DNA of 64,000 nt from Butyrivibrio sp. XPD2006. Lineage in GTDB: Bacteria; Bacillota; Clostridia; Lachnospirales; Lachnospiraceae. The DNA is taken from contig NZ_ATVT01000004.1 of the NCBI RefSeq assembly GCF_000420865.1, positions 153,718-217,717 on the forward strand. Direction: 5' to 3'. The notes under the pieces were generated by a model. It did no database searches and had not been told where the DNA came from. It saw only the letters and a list, made by a program, of their open reading frames with translations. The translations under genes and the position numbers were made by a program. This document shows positions 60,816 through 64,000 of this stretch, in pieces (position 1 is the stretch's first letter; each line of letters opens with the position of its first letter).

Positions 60816-63329
60816 TCAGTAAGCAATTGCATCTGTCCAGTAATCCTGGCCGTAAATATCTGTAAATCTGTAGGTTACAAGAGCCTCTCCGTCGCCGACA
60901 TAGGTGTTGCTGATCGTCATGTCTGACATGCTGCCCTTAACTGTCATAGGCTCGCCAAGGTAATAGCTGTCCTGGTAGCTCTTGTCATATCCGTAGTAGT
61001 CGCATACAAAGTCGATGACATCACCTTCTGCAAGTTCGGTTGTGTTCTTGGCAACAGTCTCTGTCTCGCCTTCAACGTAATCGTAGCATGCTCCTGCCAC
61101 ATATCCATCCTCATTCTCTGAATCGAATACAAGAATGAGATTACTTCTTACGCCGTTGATATAGCATGGAACACGGCCTGTAATCGCATAGCTGTCTGAT
61201 GTTCCCTGAACATCGATGACATAATATGCCACTACCTGTCCGTCAATTGACATCCATGTCTTATCTGTCTGAGACTTAAGGTTGCCCTCATCGTCAAAGT
61301 CAAATATGTTATCAAGTCCAAGGTCTACATAGCCTTCTCCGTCATCATAGAACATATTGAGCTCAAGGTCCTGAACCATGCTCCACTGATCCTCGGAAAG
61401 CTTGATCACATCTTCGCCTGCAGCGTTTTGAGACCAGAAAAGAGCTGACTGATCAAAGCTGTGATTTGCGATATATTCCGCTGCTCTCTCGACATCCAGG
61501 CTCTTTCCGATAAAGCCTGAGTTGGATGATGTAAGACCTGATACGCTGCTAAAGTCACTTGAGAGGAAGGTTGTGAGGAGCTGTGTAATAAGCTCAGCTG
61601 AGCCTGCTCCGCTGCTGCCTGTGCTTCCCGAGAAGTCTCCGAAAATGGATCCGACAGGTGATCCCGTAGCACTTCCGCCTGCTGCCACCTGACCTGCTGT
61701 ACCCATCGATGCAAAGCTTGCGATACACTTTGCATAGTCCTCATCCATTCCGATGTCATCGTAGGTATTAAGCATACTCTGGACATTTCCTGACTTCTTG
61801 TAAGGGAAGTAAATTGAAAGTCCGTATGCATTGGTCATGTTTGAGCTTGTCTTGTTGTACTTGATGGCGTCCCTGAGGGCTGATGCCAGCTCTTTTGACT
61901 CTGCTGTATCCATGCGGGTTGCAAAGTCCACAAGGTCAACCTGATCTATCCTTGCCTGAGCAAATTCTCTTGTGCTGCTTCTTGCGCCGGATACTGTCTG
62001 GAAATTATCTCCGTTTATCATTTCGGAAGTATCCTTGGAGAAATCAGCAAGCTCTGCGGGAACTGTCTCAGAGAGCTCCGCAAGATCTATAAGTGAAAGA
62101 GTTGTCTTCTGTCCGGGGCAGTTTCTTGCACAGGCATCGGTAAAGTCATCAATGATGTTTTTGCCGATCTGTACAGTCTCCATGGACGTGTTCTTGCCAA
62201 GGGCATTTAACCAGTTTGTATAGTACCAGCCTATACCGGGCTCTGTCTCCTCGGAAGCCACAAGATAATCCGAGTAGTTTGAAACAACAAGTGCATTCTC
62301 AACTGTAGCCATCAGACAGGTATCAAAGCCGACCATGTCAAAGGTCACGCCTCCGTCCTTGAGCGCTTTATTGATTCCTGCAAGGGACATAGCTCCTGCC
62401 TGAGGGAATTTCTCGTCATATCCATAGCCGCCTGTGGATCCGCCGCCGTGATCCCAGAAGATAAGGATATTTCTGTTAGCCGGGAAGTTCTTGGCAGCCC
62501 AGTTTATATAGCCTGAAAGTGTCTCCGGCTTGGTCATTGCTGCATTTCCGAGGTTGTCCTTAAGAAGTGCCATCTGACCGTTCTTGATCTGATATATCTG
62601 ATTTGTGGAGCTTGAGATAACATTGTTCTGCCACTGCTTTGCTCCGCCTGTATATATGATCAGGTTTACGTTATCCCCGAGGTTTGCACCCAGCATTTCC
62701 TGAATATCCCTGCTGGCCATTCCGCTTCTGGACTCAAGGTCTGCGCCGCACATGTAAACCATGATGGTTACAACATCTTCGCCGTTGCCCTTAATAACTG
62801 TTCTCTTTGCACGAGCGCTTGGAGATACCGATGTGTTGAGTCTTCCTGTGTTGGGATCTGCGCTCCATGCTGCCGATGCTCCTGAGCTGGCACCTGAGTA
62901 TGCGCCGTACCCGCCTCCGCCAAGGAGTTGTCCCAGAATAGACATTCCTGATGAACCTGAGCTGCTAAGGCCGGTACCGGTTGATGCTGACCCTGAACCT
63001 GTTGAAGTTGTTGTGGTCGTAGCCGGCTGTGTCTGCTGAGTAGTATTTGTATACTGCGTAGTATCACTTACACTGCTGCCTCCGCCTCCGAGGAATGAGG
63101 ATAATCCTCCACCGCCTCCGAGAACAAGGAACAAAATAATAATGATCATAAAGAGGGGACTTCTACCGCCGGATCTCTGAGGGCCGCCACCCCCACCGGA
63201 TGAAGATGAACCCGATGAATAACCAGCACTGTTACCGACAGGGCCGGTGCCCAGGCCTTCACCACGCTTGTGAACCCCGCTGCCGCCTTCGGTGACATTT
63301 TTCTTTCTACCTACCGGTCTGTTTTCCAT
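60816..63329 (-). CDS. Membrane-anchored clostripain-family (C11) cysteine protease
   Basis: An 837-residue type II membrane protein. A cytoplasmic Gly/Ser-rich segment (1-58) precedes a membrane helix (about 59-73, FMIIIILFLVLG), a Gly/Ser/Thr-rich linker to about 175, then the C11 peptidase with His294 (IFWDHGGGSTGG) and Cys338 (VGFDTCLMATVE) as the likely catalytic dyad, and a C-terminal beta domain with many Asp/Tyr residues (about 640-837). C11 proteases cut after Arg or Lys and often need self-cleavage; this one faces outward. GGGAGG precedes the start. It might process surface proteins such as the coiled-coil or PEGA proteins (inference). Confidence 0.9.
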   Translation of the reverse strand: MENRPVGRKKNVTEGGSGVHKRGEGLGTGPVGNSAGYSSGSSSSGGGGGPQRSGGRSPLFMIIIILFLVLGGGGGLSSFLGGGGSSVSDTTQYTNTTQQTQPATTTTTSTGSGSASTGTGLSSSGSSGMSILGQLLGGGGYGAYSGASSGASAAWSADPNTGRLNTSVSPSARAKRTVIKGNGEDVVTIMVYMCGADLESRSGMASRDIQEMLGANLGDNVNLIIYTGGAKQWQNNVISSSTNQIYQIKNGQMALLKDNLGNAAMTKPETLSGYINWAAKNFPANRNILIFWDHGGGSTGGYGYDEKFPQAGAMSLAGINKALKDGGVTFDMVGFDTCLMATVENALVVSNYSDYLVASEETEPGIGWYYTNWLNALGKNTSMETVQIGKNIIDDFTDACARNCPGQKTTLSLIDLAELSETVPAELADFSKDTSEMINGDNFQTVSGARSSTREFAQARIDQVDLVDFATRMDTAESKELASALRDAIKYNKTSSNMTNAYGLSIYFPYKKSGNVQSMLNTYDDIGMDEDYAKCIASFASMGTAGQVAAGGSATGSPVGSIFGDFSGSTGSSGAGSAELITQLLTTFLSSDFSSVSGLTSSNSGFIGKSLDVERAAEYIANHSFDQSALFWSQNAAGEDVIKLSEDQWSMVQDLELNMFYDDGEGYVDLGLDNIFDFDDEGNLKSQTDKTWMSIDGQVVAYYVIDVQGTSDSYAITGRVPCYINGVRSNLILVFDSENEDGYVAGACYDYVEGETETVAKNTTELAEGDVIDFVCDYYGYDKSYQDSYYLGEPMTVKGSMSDMTISNTYVGDGEALVTYRFTDIYGQDYWTDAIAY

Positions 63330-63389
63330 TTTATGCCTCCCTTACGTAATCTAATATGCGAATAAATCACGTTTGCCCCTTTATTTTAC

Positions 63390-63430
63390 CATAAAATAAG
63401 CCATCCGCATGAATAATTCACGCGGATGGC
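63390..63430 (-). terminator. Terminator of the ABC ATPase gene
   Basis: GCCATCCGC/GCGGATGGC (63400-63408 with 63422-63430) with an inner TGAA/TTCA helix, followed on the minus strand by TTATTTTAT. The 63330-63468 gap otherwise holds only the clostripain gene's promoter region. Confidence 0.75.
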
Positions 63431-63468
63431 CCATAGACTCAAGATTCTTAAGTAGAGGATGTTTTATA

Positions 63469-64000
63469 TCAGAGCTCAATCCTGCCTGAGCAGATGAGCT
63501 TACCTGATCTTCTGTCAAAGAGGAGGATGTTCTCCCCATTGATATTGATCTTCTCTTCCTGGCCGATCTGATAGATCACGCCACCGAAGATAACACTGGT
63601 AAGAAGGAACTCACCAACCTTAAGCTTTAGTGTTGACTCCATTCCTGTAGGCATCGCACCATAGATGGTTGTGTCGATCTTGCCATTTGGATCGATGTCT
63701 ATTGCTTCAGGACGGATACCGATAACGAAGTCCTCGTCGGTGATGACAGGCTCGTCAACAATTGAATCATCCTGCTCTTCCACCTTCTGAACATGGTACT
63801 TGAATACCTCGTCCTTGTTGCTCTTTTCTACAGCGCCCTTCTGAAGGAGTCTCTGGCGCTCAAACTCTGCCTTGTCAGCAGCTTCTTTGTCACGAGCTGC
63901 TCTCCATTCTGTGAGGTCCATCTTTTCTGTAGGAACAAATCTTGCTTTGATTCCGCCGAGGATATCCAGTGAAAGGCTTCCATCGCTTCCCTGAGTTCCC
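63469..64000 (-). CDS. Sugar ABC transporter ATP-binding protein, MsmX/UgpC type (C-terminal part)
   Basis: The frame runs open to the right edge, so only the C-terminal about 176 residues are here. The TOBE domain signature FVIGIRPEAIDI is followed by MESTLKLKVGEFLLTSVI and a closing RRSGKLICSGRIEL. Before it, from about GSDGSLSLDILGG onward, comes a charged insert (EWRAARDKEAADKAEFERQR) of some 60 residues that is longer than in typical MsmX. Such ATPases energise several carbohydrate importers, which fits the cytoplasmic GH13 enzyme in this window. The nucleotide-binding domain lies outside the window. Confidence 0.88.
   Translation of the reverse strand, partial: GTQGSDGSLSLDILGGIKARFVPTEKMDLTEWRAARDKEAADKAEFERQRLLQKGAVEKSNKDEVFKYHVQKVEEQDDSIVDEPVITDEDFVIGIRPEAIDIDPNGKIDTTIYGAMPTGMESTLKLKVGEFLLTSVIFGGVIYQIGQEEKININGENILLFDRRSGKLICSGRIEL

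Overview
The window looks like a chromosomal segment of a low-to-moderate GC, anaerobic, non-sporulating Firmicute of the family Lachnospiraceae, most like Butyrivibrio or Pseudobutyrivibrio. The signs are strong GGAGG-type ribosome binding sites, a T-box leader on proS, a NrdR-type operator on the anaerobic ribonucleotide reductase nrdD/nrdG, a flavodiiron protein, a secreted DUF5722 glycosidase-like protein, several diguanylate cyclases, and an rqcP-divIC-tilS-hpt-ftsH cluster without the usual sporulation genes. The assignment to family is inference from gene content; no phage, insertion sequence, CRISPR array or rRNA operon was seen.

Layout. 1-8.5 kb (minus): threonine aldolase, free methionine-R-sulfoxide reductase and a 2275-residue alanine-rich coiled-coil surface protein. 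8.6-13.3 kb: a small accessory-looking block with a GNAT-methyltransferase fusion behind a four-segment transcription attenuator, a MerR-methyltransferase fusion and an rRNA methyltransferase. Two identical tRNA-Gly genes in inverted orientation, each with the same terminator, bracket the latter two genes. 13.3-17.6 kb (plus): a MoxR / DUF58 / transglutaminase operon. 17.6-22 kb: a diguanylate cyclase, tRNA-Pro, a membrane protein and an AgrC/AgrA-like two-component system with a 21-bp-period direct repeat at its promoter. 22-31.8 kb (minus): seven tightly spaced genes (GreA-type factor, flavin reductase-like, solute-binding protein, hybrid kinase, flavodiiron protein, DUF5722 protein, SpoVK/CbbX-type AAA+ ATPase). 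31.8-34.9 kb: class II fructose-bisphosphate aldolase and a GH13 enzyme. 35-42.8 kb (minus): cca, a PEGA protein, rqcP, divIC, tilS, hpt and ftsH. 42.9-46.3 kb (plus): tandem paralogous membrane diguanylate cyclases. 46.3-53.1 kb (minus): proS with its T-box, a sugar kinase, nrdG, nrdD and murI. 53.1-60.8 kb: mixed housekeeping genes (trxA, trmB, D-Ala-D-Ala carboxypeptidase, esterase, glutathione peroxidase, exonuclease, Nudix hydrolase, YlmH-type S4 protein). 60.8-64 kb (minus): a membrane-anchored clostripain-family protease and the 3' end of an MsmX/UgpC-type sugar ABC transporter ATPase that runs off the right edge.

The most interesting material is regulatory. The leader at 8635-8902 has a consensus promoter, a 38-codon leader ORF and mutually exclusive hairpins built from two identical 11-mers, as expected of a ribosome-stalling attenuator. 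The redox/sensor gene string at 22-31.8 kb has a gene combination I do not recognise as a named system. Two genes (53151 and 58514) have promoters placed so that transcription should begin at the start codon itself.
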